NCBI GenBank assembly: GCA_947252755.1
Contig: CAMXWV010000012.1
Location: 8,993 to 72,992, forward strand
DNA length: 64,000 nucleotides
Direction of reading: 5' to 3'
Source: an uncultured Dermabacter sp.
Lineage (GTDB): Bacteria; Actinomycetota; Actinomycetes; Actinomycetales; Dermabacteraceae
Positions within the stretch are counted from its first letter, which is position 1; each line of letters begins with the position of its first letter. A program made the position numbers and the translations under genes. The notes below the pieces were generated by a model. That model made no database searches. It saw only the letters and a program-made list of their open reading frames with translations, and was not told the origin of the DNA. Below, in pieces: positions 7,620 through 15,960 of the stretch.

Positions 7620-8204
7620 ATGACCTCTGCAGCCCGCCGCCTCCTCATCATCGGCGCCCCCGGCGCCGGCAAAGGCACCCAGGCTGAGCGCATCGCCGCC
7701 GCCCTGTCCATTCCCGCCATCTCCACCGGTGACATCTTCCGCGCCAACGTCTCCCAGCAGACCGAGCTCGGCGTGCTCGCCAAGTCCTATATGGACAAGG
7801 GTGAGTATGTGCCGGATGAGGTCACCAATGACATGGTGGCGGACCGGCTGCGCCAGGAGGATGCGTCGACCGGGTTCCTGCTGGACGGCTACCCCCGCAC
7901 CGCCGCGCAGGTTGAGGCGCTTGATCGCATGCTCGAGGCTGCCGGGCAGCAGCTCGACGCGGTGATCATGCTCGATGTGGACACGGACGCAGTGGTGGCC
8001 CGCCTGGTGCAGCGCGGCCAGGAGCAGGGCCGCTCCGATGACAACGAAGAGACGATCCGCCGCCGTATCGACGTGTACGCCGAGCAGACCGCCCCGCTGG
8101 TCAGCATCTACTCCGAGCGCGGACTGGTGCGCCACATCGACGGCATGCAGGAGATCGACCAGGTCACCGAGCAGATCCTCACCGAGCTCGGCGCGAAGGC
8201 CTGA
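7620..8204 (+). CDS. adk: Adenylate kinase (short form)
   Basis: Cytosolic enzyme interconverting ATP plus AMP with two ADP. The P-loop GAPGAGKGT lies at residues 12-20, and STGDIFR and DGYPRT segments bind AMP. At 194 residues it lacks the long lid insertion with its zinc-like Cys residues, as in other actinobacterial enzymes. Location between secY and map is conserved. The ATG lies two bases after the secY stop. Confidence 0.97.
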   Translation: MTSAARRLLIIGAPGAGKGTQAERIAAALSIPAISTGDIFRANVSQQTELGVLAKSYMDKGEYVPDEVTNDMVADRLRQEDASTGFLLDGYPRTAAQVEALDRMLEAAGQQLDAVIMLDVDTDAVVARLVQRGQEQGRSDDNEETIRRRIDVYAEQTAPLVSIYSERGLVRHIDGMQEIDQVTEQILTELGAKA

Positions 8205-8214
8205 GGCACCCCCG

Positions 8215-9051
8215 ATGGGCTGGCGCCGCCCCGCCATCGAATACAAAACCCGCGAACAGTTCGCGCTGATGCGCGAAGCGGGCCTGCTGGTGAACCGTCT
8301 GCACGAGCAGATCGAACGCGAGCTCACCCCGGGAATGACCACCGCTGACCTGGATGAGATTGCGGCCGGCGTCATCGCGGACGGCGGCGGCACCCCGAAC
8401 TTCCTTGGCTATCAGGGGTTCCCCGCCACCGTGTGCGTCAGCGTGAACGAGGAGATCGTGCACGGCATCCCCGGCGAGCGCGTCATCAACGACGGAGACG
8501 TGGTCAGCGTGGACGCGGGCTGCATCATCCAAGGCTGGCATTCCGACGCGGCCCGCACCCACATCGTCGGCGCCGCGCGCAGCGAGGAGGATGCGGAGCT
8601 GATCCGCGTCACCGAGAACGCGATGTGGGATGGCATCGCCGCGGCTGCGTCGGCAAAGACCGCGAAGGACATCGGCGCGGCCATCGAGGATTCGGTGACC
8701 GCAGCGGTGGAGGAGCGGTTTCAGCACCTTGAGGACTTCGGCGGCCACGGCATCGGCTCCGCCATGCACCAGCCCCCGGACATCATGAACTTCCGCACCC
8801 GCGGTCGAAGCGCAGCGATCCGACCGGGCATGGCGTTCTGCATTGAGCCGATGCTGGTGATCGGCCCCGCTGACTACGCCGTTCTCGAGGATGACTGGAC
8901 CGTGGTGGCGGTGTCCGGCAAGCGCGCCGCTCACTGCGAGCACGCCGTAGCGATCCTGGATGACGGTCTCTTCGTGCTGACCGCTGAGGACGGCGGCGCC
9001 GCCGAGCTGGCAGCGCGCGGGGTCAGCATCGCCGCTGACCCGCGAGGCTGA
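8215..9051 (+). CDS. map: Methionine aminopeptidase, type I
   Basis: Removes the initiator Met from new proteins using two metal ions. The five metal ligands occur in order: Asp in VSVDAG, Asp in WHSDAART, His in GGHGIGSAMH, Glu in CIEPML and Glu in CEHAVAI. The product has 278 residues; ATG 8215 was chosen because the same open frame extends upstream only as antisense-like noise inside adk. It lies 10 bases after adk. Its stop codon is the first unit of a degenerate repeat array. Confidence 0.97.
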   Translation: MGWRRPAIEYKTREQFALMREAGLLVNRLHEQIERELTPGMTTADLDEIAAGVIADGGGTPNFLGYQGFPATVCVSVNEEIVHGIPGERVINDGDVVSVDAGCIIQGWHSDAARTHIVGAARSEEDAELIRVTENAMWDGIAAAASAKTAKDIGAAIEDSVTAAVEERFQHLEDFGGHGIGSAMHQPPDIMNFRTRGRSAAIRPGMAFCIEPMLVIGPADYAVLEDDWTVVAVSGKRAAHCEHAVAILDDGLFVLTAEDGGAAELAARGVSIAADPRG

Positions 9052-9127
9052 GCCACAGAACCCGAGGGTGAACGACGGCGCCCCGAGGGTGAACGACGCC
9101 AGCACGAGGGTGAGCGATCACACGAGG
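9041..9127 (+). repeat. Degenerate 20-21-bp tandem repeat starting at the map stop codon
   Basis: Units of about 20 bp share the core CGAGGGTGAACGACG. TGA occurs at 9049 (the map stop), 9069, 9090 and 9111, that is at steps of 20, 21 and 21 bases. A fifth unit (CACGAGGATC) has decayed. The array fills the gap between map and the infA promoter. Confidence 0.75.
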
Positions 9128-9135
9128 ATCTGCCC

Positions 9136-9164
9136 TTCTGCGATTTCTCCCTGCCCGGTAAGGT
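9136..9164 (+). promoter_or_regulatory. Possible infA promoter
   Basis: TAAGGT at 9159-9164 resembles a -10 box, with a poor -35 (TTCTGC, 9136-9141) 17 bp upstream. It would give a leader of about 80 bases. A promoter is expected here because a repeat array separates infA from map. Confidence 0.35.
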
Positions 9165-9249
9165 AGAGGACTGGGTGCGCTCTGCACCCGATATCAAGCG
9201 TGTGACGACGCACCATCGATGCCCTGTGCGGGTAGAGAGACTGTGAGGA

Positions 9250-9471
9250 ATGGCGAAGAAAGACGGAGTGATCGAAGTCGAAGGCACCGTGACCGAAGCG
9301 CTGGCGAACGCCCGCTTCCGGGTGGAGCTGGACAACGGCCACAAAGTGCTCGCTCACATTTCCGGCAAAATGCGTCAGCACTACATCCGCATCCTCCCGG
9401 AGGACCGCGTGGTGGTGGAGCTGAGCCCGTACGACCTCGAGAAGGGTCGCATCGTTTACCGCTACAAGTAA
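9250..9471 (+). CDS. infA: Translation initiation factor IF-1
   Basis: IF-1 occupies the ribosomal A site during initiation. The 73-residue OB-fold protein reads MAKKDGVIEVEGTVTEALAN and ends LEKGRIVYRYK, a near-invariant family ending. A TGAGGA ribosome-binding site precedes the ATG closely. It heads the infA-rpmJ-rpsM-rpsK-rpoA-rplQ group, the standard alpha operon order in gram-positive bacteria. Confidence 0.98.
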   Translation: MAKKDGVIEVEGTVTEALANARFRVELDNGHKVLAHISGKMRQHYIRILPEDRVVVELSPYDLEKGRIVYRYK

Positions 9472-9486
9472 GCCGAGTGAGGAAAC

Positions 9487-9600
9487 ATGAAGGTCAACCC
9501 GAGCGTTAAGCCGATCTGTGACAACTGCAGGGTGATCCGTCGCCACGCACGCGTCATGGTGATCTGCACGAACCCGCGCCACAAGCAGCGCCAGGGCTGA
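9487..9600 (+). CDS. rpmJ: 50S ribosomal protein L36 (zinc-binding)
   Basis: Very small 37-residue protein of the large subunit, begins MKVNPSVKPICDNCRVIRR and ends NPRHKQRQG. The zinc ligands C11, C14, C27 and H32 are all present, so this is the zinc-binding form. It lies 15 bases after infA, preceded by GAGGAAAC, in the conserved infA-rpmJ-rpsM order. Confidence 0.97.
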   Translation: MKVNPSVKPICDNCRVIRRHARVMVICTNPRHKQRQG

Positions 9601-9776
9601 AATCAGCACCTGGAGCGGCCTGGCCGGTCCGTGACACCCACGCCCACGGGCGCAACGAATAACTGAAGAGACATCATCACCGCGTAAGCGGCCACCCGCA
9701 GAACGGAGGCTGCGGCGCCCACAGACAGGGGCGAGATGGTGGCTCAGGCCTCCGGAAACAGTAGGAGAACTGCACA

Positions 9777-10151
9777 ATGGCACGTCTCGTTGGCGTTGAC
9801 CTCCCGCGTGAAAAGCGCCTGGAAGTCGCCTTGACGTACATTTTTGGCGTGGGCCGCTCCCGCGCCCAGGAAGCACTCGCAGCCACTGGTGTTGACGGCG
9901 ATCAGCGCGTCCGCCAGACCTCGGATGAGGACCTTGTGAAGTTGCGCGATTACATCGAAGAGAACTTTCAGATTGAAGGCGATCTGCGCCGCGAGGTGGC
10001 CGCAGACATCCGCCGCAAGGTCGAGATCGGTTCGTACCAGGGCCTGCGCCACCGCCGTGGCCTCCCGGTGCACGGTCAGCGCACCAAGACCAATGCCCGC
10101 ACCCGCAAGGGACCCAAGCGCACCGTCGCCGGCAAGAAGAAGGCTCGCTGA
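9777..10151 (+). CDS. rpsM: 30S ribosomal protein S13
   Basis: S13 is in the head of the 30S subunit and touches P-site tRNA and the large subunit. The 124-residue product begins MARLVGVDLPREKRLEVALT and ends in the basic tail GPKRTVAGKKKAR, with the signature YQGLRHRRGLPVHGQRTKTN before it. A ribosome-binding site (TAGGAGAA) is well placed. The 176-base gap after rpmJ holds nothing recognisable. Confidence 0.98.
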   Translation: MARLVGVDLPREKRLEVALTYIFGVGRSRAQEALAATGVDGDQRVRQTSDEDLVKLRDYIEENFQIEGDLRREVAADIRRKVEIGSYQGLRHRRGLPVHGQRTKTNARTRKGPKRTVAGKKKAR

Positions 10152-10243
10152 GCCTCTGCTGCTGCAGCACCGCGCATCCGGCGCAGCACTGACTTCTCGG
10201 ATCCGCGACGAACATCTTCTACGACTTCAAGGAGTTCAGCCAC

Positions 10244-10648
10244 ATGGCTACCAAGTCCCGCGCCACGGCGGCCCGCAAGCCCCGTCGCAAGGCCAGTAAG
10301 AACGTTGTCAACGGCCAGGCCCACATCAAGAGCACCTTCAACAACACCATCGTGTCCATTACCGATCCGGCTGGCGCTGTGATCTCGTGGGCATCCGCCG
10401 GCCAGGTCGGCTTCAAGGGCTCGCGCAAGTCCACCCCGTACGCCGCGCAGATGGCCGCTGAGTCCGCTGCCCGCCGCGCCCAGGAGCACGGCCTGAAGAA
10501 GGTTGACGTGTTCGTGAAGGGCCCGGGCTCCGGCCGCGAGACCGCGATCCGTTCGCTCACCGCGGTGGGCCTGGAGGTCGGCTCGATTCAGGACGTCACC
10601 CCGCAGCCGCACAACGGCGTTCGCCCGCCGAAGCGCCGCCGCAACTGA
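10244..10648 (+). CDS. rpsK: 30S ribosomal protein S11
   Basis: S11 lies on the platform of the 30S subunit near the Shine-Dalgarno helix. The 134-residue product has the basic N-terminus and the family segments HIKSTFNNTIVSITDPAG and VKGPGSGRETAIRSL, ending THNGVRPPKRRRN-like. It has a good ribosome-binding site (AAGGAGT). rpsD, which sits between rpsK and rpoA in many bacteria, is absent here, as in other Micrococcales. Confidence 0.97.
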   Translation: MATKSRATAARKPRRKASKNVVNGQAHIKSTFNNTIVSITDPAGAVISWASAGQVGFKGSRKSTPYAAQMAAESAARRAQEHGLKKVDVFVKGPGSGRETAIRSLTAVGLEVGSIQDVTPQPHNGVRPPKRRRN

Positions 10649-10719
10649 TATCCATTCCATTCTTCGTGTCAACGGCCATCTGAGCGTCATATAGCGGACG
10701 CTCGCAGAAAGGACCCCAC

Positions 10720-11721
10720 GTGCTCATTGCACAGCGCCCCACGCTGACTGAGGAAGTCGTCTCCGACTTCCGGTCCCGGTTCGTCATCGAACCGCTTGAG
10801 CCGGGCTTCGGCTACACCCTTGGCAACTCACTGCGCCGCACGCTGCTCTCGTCCATTCCGGGCGCGGCTGTCACCTCGATCCGGATCGACGGTGTGCTGC
10901 ACGAGTTCTCCACGGTTCCGGGTGTGAAGGAAGACGTCACCGAACTCATCCTCAACATCAAGAACCTCGTCGTCTCCTCGGAGAATGACGAGCCAGTTGT
11001 CATGTACCTGCGCAAGGAGGGCGGCGGCCGCGTCAGCGCGGCGGACATCACCCCGCCCGCCGGCGTCACGATCCATAACCCCGACCTGCACATCGCCACC
11101 CTCAATGACAAGGGACGGCTTGAGGTTGAGCTTGTGGTTGAGCGTGGCCGCGGCTACGTTTCAGCACAGCAGAACAAGGGTGTGGAGGGCGAGATCGGCC
11201 GGATTCCGGTTGACTCGATCTACTCCCCGGTGCTGAAGGTGACCTACAAGGTTGAGGCAACCCGTGTTGAGCAGCGCACCGACTTCGACCGTCTGATCAT
11301 CGACGTTGAGACCAAGCCGGCCATCGCCCCGCGCGACGCGCTCGCCTCCGCAGGCAAGACCCTGGTGGAGCTGTTCGGCCTGGCCCAGGAGCTGAACGAA
11401 GAGGCTGAGGGCATCGAGATCGGCCCGTCCCCAACGGACCAGGCGCTCGCTGCTGATCTGGCCCTGCCGATCAATGACCTCAACCTCACGGTGCGCTCCT
11501 ACAACTGCCTGATGCGCGAAGGCGTGCACACGGTCGGCGAGCTGGTCTCCCGTTCGGAGGCTGACCTGCTGGACATCCGCAACTTCGGTCAGAAGTCGAT
11601 CGACGAGGTGAAGGCGAAGCTCGCTGAGCTCGGGCTGTCCCTCAAGGACTCCCCGTCCGGGTTCGATCCCTCCTCCGTGCTCGAGTCCTACGGTGACGAC
11701 GACTTCGGCGACCAGTTCTGA
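10720..11721 (+). CDS. rpoA: DNA-directed RNA polymerase alpha subunit
   Basis: Dimerising scaffold of RNA polymerase and contact point for activators and UP elements. The N-terminal domain is seen in FVIEPLEPGFGYTLGNSLRR; the C-terminal domain (about residues 255-315) in YNCLMREGVHTVGEL and RNFGQKSIDEVKAKL. It ends in an acidic tail. The start is GTG after AGAAAGGACC. At 333 residues it has normal length. rplQ follows after 27 bases with AAGGAGAA. Confidence 0.98.
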   Translation: MLIAQRPTLTEEVVSDFRSRFVIEPLEPGFGYTLGNSLRRTLLSSIPGAAVTSIRIDGVLHEFSTVPGVKEDVTELILNIKNLVVSSENDEPVVMYLRKEGGGRVSAADITPPAGVTIHNPDLHIATLNDKGRLEVELVVERGRGYVSAQQNKGVEGEIGRIPVDSIYSPVLKVTYKVEATRVEQRTDFDRLIIDVETKPAIAPRDALASAGKTLVELFGLAQELNEEAEGIEIGPSPTDQALAADLALPINDLNLTVRSYNCLMREGVHTVGELVSRSEADLLDIRNFGQKSIDEVKAKLAELGLSLKDSPSGFDPSSVLESYGDDDFGDQF

Positions 11722-11748
11722 CATTCATCTTTTCCAAGGAGAACAACC

Positions 11749-12288
11749 ATGCCTGCACCCACTAAGGGCGCTCGCCTCGGCGGCTCGCCCGCCCATGAGA
11801 AGGCGATTCTGGCCAACCTGGCGACCGCTCTGTTCGAGCACGGCGCCATCACCACCACCCAGACCCGTGCAAAGCGCCTGCAGCCGGTGGCTGAGCGCCT
11901 CATCACCCAGGCGAAGAAAGGTGATCTCGCCTCGCGCCGCCGCGTGATGGAGACCGTCCGCTCGAAGTCTGTTGTGCACGAGCTGATGACGCGGATCGCC
12001 CCGGACTTCGCTGAGCGTCCCGGCGGCTACACCCGCATCACCAAGCTGGAACCGCGCAAGGGCGACAATGCTCCCATGGCGCTGATCGAACTCGTCACCG
12101 AGGCCTACTCCCCGAAGCAGGCCGTGGTGAAGGAGGCCGAGGGCGCTGCCAAGGCATCCGCGAAAGCTGAGGACGCACCGGCCGCTGACGAAGCACCGGC
12201 CGCTGACGAAGCACCGAAGGCTGAGGACGTCGCAGCTGAGGACTCTGCAGCCGAGGAGTCAGCAGCCGAGGAGAAGTCCGAGGACTGA
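11749..12288 (+). CDS. rplQ: 50S ribosomal protein L17 with Ala/Glu-rich C-terminal tail
   Basis: L17 lies near the polypeptide exit tunnel. Residues 1-120 are the standard domain (begins MPAPTKGARLGGSPAHEKAI). Residues after about 125 form a low-complexity tail rich in Ala, Glu and Asp, partly built of an 18-bp DNA repeat (12175-12192, 12193-12210 and a diverged third copy) encoding APAADE units. Such tails are known in actinobacterial L17. It closes the alpha operon. Confidence 0.97.
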   Translation: MPAPTKGARLGGSPAHEKAILANLATALFEHGAITTTQTRAKRLQPVAERLITQAKKGDLASRRRVMETVRSKSVVHELMTRIAPDFAERPGGYTRITKLEPRKGDNAPMALIELVTEAYSPKQAVVKEAEGAAKASAKAEDAPAADEAPAADEAPKAEDVAAEDSAAEESAAEEKSED

Positions 12289-12326
12289 TCCGCCCACCCT
12301 TGACGCCTGACAGTGCTCAGAGCTGA

Positions 12327-12366
12327 GTGAGAGCCCCTGGAGATCTCCAGGGGCTCTCACTGTTTC
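12327..12366. terminator. Terminator between rplQ and the convergent gene
   Basis: A perfect 34-bp palindrome (12327-12343 with 12344-12360; the middle bases must form the loop in RNA) is followed by TGTTTCTC on the plus strand. It sits between two convergent genes, so it may act in both directions, more strongly for rplQ. Confidence 0.8.
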
Positions 12367-13575
12367 TCAGCGCCGTCGCAGCCGGCGCAGCAGGTCCACA
12401 GCAGACTCCCGCGAACGGACACTCGGCGCCTCGGACGCTTCCGGGGTATTGACCGGCGGCTCAGCAGCGGCCGCGCCTGATTCGGTTGGCGCAGGGTAGA
12501 GCTCCGCTGCTTCGGCGAGCTTCTCCTCGCGTGCCCGGTTCAGAGCGTCCACATCGGGGCGCAGGCTTGTCAGGGACGGCCACTGGTCCGCGGTGCTGTT
12601 CAGGGCTGCGATGTGCCAGCCGGAACCGGCGGCGTGCAGCGACTCGTGTTTCACGTCGTAATAGTCGCCGCTGCCGGACAGCGCGATGCCGCGAATGCCG
12701 TGCAGAGCACCCACCAGGTGATGGTGGAAGCGCGTGGTGATCCACCCCTGGTCCGCGCGCAGCGGAAAATCCCCGGACCATAGACGCGTGAACGGGACGA
12801 ACTCCTCGATCTTCACGCGGTCGCGCAGCGCCGCGTACCCGGCATAGTCACCGCCCGGCAGCGCCTCCACGTACACAACCGGTGGCGCCGCCTCGCCCAG
12901 GTTCTCAATGTACTGCGCGGTCTGGTCAACGAAATGCTCCAGGGCGCCGTCGGCGATCGCGTCGGACTGAATGCAGACCAGCAGCGTGCGCAGCCCAAGC
13001 GGGCGCACCGCCGGGGTGGTGGTGAGGAAGGCATCATCGGGGCGCAGCTGTGCCCCTGCCCCTGCTGCCTCAGCGCTTGGCTCATCCCGCACGCTGACGT
13101 GATCAAAGTCGTCCAGCACCTGAGTCTCCAGCAGCGGGAGCAGGCCCTGGCCGGTTGCGATGAGCCGCGCTCCGGAGAGCTGCTTGACAGCGCGCATCGC
13201 CTCGGTGATGCCGGCGTTGATCGGCCACTGCGCGTTGAGGAAGCCGCCGCCCAACAGGTGGATGGTGCCGGCTTCCCGCAGCCGCATGAGCTGCAGGTCA
13301 AACAGGGGAGTGCCCAGGTCAGTGACGTACTCGGCGATGCTGCGCTCCGAATGCTCCGCCTGATGCTCGATCAGGCGGAACACCGTGTCTGTGGCTCGCA
13401 GGCGCGGGTGATCGCCTTCGAAGAGGAGCGCGGCCGCGCCGGGATGCCGGGTGTCCAGCCACACCTCAGCGTCAGGCCGAGCCTCAGCGAGGAAGCGGAG
13501 CCAGCGGCGAGCGATCAGCTCATCGCCGAGGTTCGGGTAGCTCGCCATTGAGACAAGGTGAATCTGTTCTCTCAT
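12367..13575 (-). CDS. Polysaccharide pyruvyltransferase family protein
   Basis: Likely member of the CsaB/WcaK family, which adds pyruvate ketals from phosphoenolpyruvate to cell-wall or exopolysaccharide sugars. Support: the NLGDELIARRWLRFL start, the central GGGFLNAQWP and GQGLLPLL segments, and RDEPS followed by late TTRFHHHLVGALHGI, where His and Gly residues are conserved. It has 402 residues, with an Ala/Pro/Glu-rich tail after about residue 365 ending in Arg residues. It is not in an evident glycan operon, so substrate is unknown. Confidence 0.75.
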   Translation of the reverse strand: MREQIHLVSMASYPNLGDELIARRWLRFLAEARPDAEVWLDTRHPGAAALLFEGDHPRLRATDTVFRLIEHQAEHSERSIAEYVTDLGTPLFDLQLMRLREAGTIHLLGGGFLNAQWPINAGITEAMRAVKQLSGARLIATGQGLLPLLETQVLDDFDHVSVRDEPSAEAAGAGAQLRPDDAFLTTTPAVRPLGLRTLLVCIQSDAIADGALEHFVDQTAQYIENLGEAAPPVVYVEALPGGDYAGYAALRDRVKIEEFVPFTRLWSGDFPLRADQGWITTRFHHHLVGALHGIRGIALSGSGDYYDVKHESLHAAGSGWHIAALNSTADQWPSLTSLRPDVDALNRAREEKLAEAAELYPAPTESGAAAAEPPVNTPEASEAPSVRSRESAVDLLRRLRRR

Positions 13576-13616
13576 GCCCCGATCATCTCAGACTCGGCAG
13601 GTCCGCACAGAACGAA

Positions 13617-15905
13617 TCAGGCGAAGCGCGCCGGCAGAGTTTCTGCACGACGAGTGCGCAGCTCCTCAACGGGGAAGCTGCCCACGCCCTGAATATCAAG
13701 CGCATCCCCGTCCGTGACGCCGATCCGCAGCCCCGGGAAGCCGCGGGCACTGAGCATGTCCGTGAAGCGGACCTCTTCGCTGCGCGGCACCGACACGATC
13801 GCACGTGCCTGAGATTCGGACACCAAAGCGGTGAACACATCCACCCCGTCCCGCTCCAGCAGTTCATCAAGCACGACCCGCGCACCCACACCGAAACGGG
13901 ACACAGCCTCCACAAGCGCCTGGAACAAGCCGCCCTGAGAGAGGTCATGAGCGGCATCAGCCAGGCCGTCCCGGGAGGCCGCCACCAGGATCTCGGACAG
14001 TTCACGCTCAGCATTGAAGTCCACTGCCGGCGGCTGACCGCCGAGGTGATCGTGGATCACATCAGACCAGGCAGAACCGGACAGCTCTTCGCGGGTGGTG
14101 CCCAGCAGGTAGATGGCCTGCCCGTCGGCCTGCCAGCCGGAGGGCAGGCGGCGCGCCACATCATCGAACACACCGAGCACACCCACCACCGGGGTGGGGT
14201 GGATAGCGGAGTCGATGGTGCCGGGCTCACCGGTGGAGTTGTACAGGGACACGTTGCCGCCGGTCACCGGCACACCGAGGGTCTGGCAGCCGTCTGCCAG
14301 ACCGGTGATGGTCTCCACCAGCTGCCACATGCGGTCCGGGTCCTCCGGGGAGCCCATGTTCAAACAGTCGGTGATCGCCAGCGGCACAGCGCCGGTGGTG
14401 GACACATTGCGGAACGCTTCCGCGAGCGCGAGCTGCGCACCCCGGTAGGGGTTCAGCATGGAGTAGCGGCCGTTGGCGTCGGTGGAGATGGCGATGCCGC
14501 GGCCGGTCTCCTCATCGATGCGGAGCACGCCCGCATCATCCGGCATGGCGAGCGCGGTCTGACCGCCCACGTAGCGGTCGAACTGATCCGTCACCCAGCC
14601 GGCGAAGGCAAGGTTCGCGGAGGTGGTGAGCGCCCACAGCTGCTTCACCATCTCTGCCGGCTCAGTGGGACGGGCAAGCGCCTCGGCGCGGTCAGCCTCC
14701 AGCGAGTCCTGCCAGGCGGGGCGAGCATAGGGACGGTCATATACGGGGGAGTCGTGCGCCACAGTCTTCGGGTCCACGTCAACGATCCGCTGACCGTTGT
14801 GGTCGATGGTGAGGCGGCCATCGCCGGTGACCTCGCCGATCACGGCTGCTTCTACGCCCCATTTCTCGGCGATCGCCAGGAACTCGTCGAGCTTCGCCGG
14901 GCTCACCACGGCCATCATGCGCTCCTGGGATTCGCTCATCAGGATCTCGCCGGCGTTGAGGGTGGGGTCGCGCAGCAGCACTTTGTCCAGGTCCACGTGC
15001 ATGCCGGAGTTGCCGTTGGAGGCGAGTTCGCTGGTGGCGCAGGAGATGCCGGCCGCGCCGAGGTCCTGGATGCCCTCCACCACGCGGTTCTGGTACATCT
15101 CCAGGCAGGTTTCGATCAGCAGCTTCTCCATGAACGGGTCGCCCACCTGTACGCTGGGGCGCTTTGCCGGGCCTTCGTCCTCAAAGGATTCGGAGGCAAG
15201 GATGGATGCGCCGCCGATGCCGTCACCGCCGGTGCGCGCACCGAACAGCACCACCTTGTTGCTCACGCCCTCAGCATTCGCCAGGTGGATGTCCTCATGG
15301 CGCATCACGCCCACACCGAGCGCATTGACCAGCGGGTTGTCCTGGTAGCACGGGTCGAACACGGTTTCACCGCCGATGTTCGGCAGGCCCAGAGCATTGC
15401 CGTAGCCGCCGATTCCCGCCACCACACCATGCACCACCCGGGCGGTGTCCTCATGGTCGATATGCCCAAAGCGCAGCTGATCCATCACCGCCACGGGGCG
15501 CGCACCCATGGAGATGATGTCCCGGATGATGCCGCCCACCCCGGTGGCTGCGCCCTGGTAGGGCTCCACGAAGCTCGGGTGGTTGTGGGACTCCACTTTG
15601 AAGGTCACTGCCCAGCCGTCACCGATGTCCACCACGCCGGCATTCTGGCCGATCCCCACCAGCAGATGCTGCTTCATCTCCTCGGTGGTCTTCTGCCCGA
15701 ACTGCTTGAGGTGGGCGAGCGAGGACTTGTACGAGCAGTGCTCGGACCACATAACCGAATACATGGCGAGCTCAGCGTTCGTGGGACGGCGGCCCAGCAG
15801 GCCGCGGATCAGCTGGTACTCGTCCTCCTTGAGGCCGAGCTCGGCCCAGGCCTGCTCGGTTTCAGGGGTGGACGCTGCGTGCTCGACGGTGTCGATATGG
15901 GGCAT
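13617..15905 (-). CDS. purL: Phosphoribosylformylglycinamidine synthase, large subunit
   Basis: Fourth step of purine synthesis: converts FGAR, ATP and glutamine-derived ammonia to FGAM. At 762 residues it is the small type of PurL, lacking the glutaminase domain, and so needs PurQ and PurS, both encoded at 25310-26295. Recognisable parts are SEHCSYKSS, ESHNHPSFVEPYQGAATGVG and GDGIGGASILASESF. The complex is thus encoded in two places 9 kb apart. A TAGACT box on the minus strand at 15954-15959 may be part of its promoter. Confidence 0.97.
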   Translation of the reverse strand: MPHIDTVEHAASTPETEQAWAELGLKEDEYQLIRGLLGRRPTNAELAMYSVMWSEHCSYKSSLAHLKQFGQKTTEEMKQHLLVGIGQNAGVVDIGDGWAVTFKVESHNHPSFVEPYQGAATGVGGIIRDIISMGARPVAVMDQLRFGHIDHEDTARVVHGVVAGIGGYGNALGLPNIGGETVFDPCYQDNPLVNALGVGVMRHEDIHLANAEGVSNKVVLFGARTGGDGIGGASILASESFEDEGPAKRPSVQVGDPFMEKLLIETCLEMYQNRVVEGIQDLGAAGISCATSELASNGNSGMHVDLDKVLLRDPTLNAGEILMSESQERMMAVVSPAKLDEFLAIAEKWGVEAAVIGEVTGDGRLTIDHNGQRIVDVDPKTVAHDSPVYDRPYARPAWQDSLEADRAEALARPTEPAEMVKQLWALTTSANLAFAGWVTDQFDRYVGGQTALAMPDDAGVLRIDEETGRGIAISTDANGRYSMLNPYRGAQLALAEAFRNVSTTGAVPLAITDCLNMGSPEDPDRMWQLVETITGLADGCQTLGVPVTGGNVSLYNSTGEPGTIDSAIHPTPVVGVLGVFDDVARRLPSGWQADGQAIYLLGTTREELSGSAWSDVIHDHLGGQPPAVDFNAERELSEILVAASRDGLADAAHDLSQGGLFQALVEAVSRFGVGARVVLDELLERDGVDVFTALVSESQARAIVSVPRSEEVRFTDMLSARGFPGLRIGVTDGDALDIQGVGSFPVEELRTRRAETLPARFA

Positions 15906-15960
15906 GGACTACCTGTTTCCTTTGCTCACCAAGGCGTTGACGAAGGCATGCCCAGTCTAC

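Noticed and set aside
5507..7783. 758-codon minus-strand frame across the secY region
   Set aside because: Antisense of rpsE, rplO and secY, with low-complexity His-rich protein and no motif.
9041..9127. CRISPR array
   Set aside because: Repeats are degenerate, about 20 bp, directly adjoining with no unique spacers, and no cas genes are present. The same holds for the other intergenic arrays.
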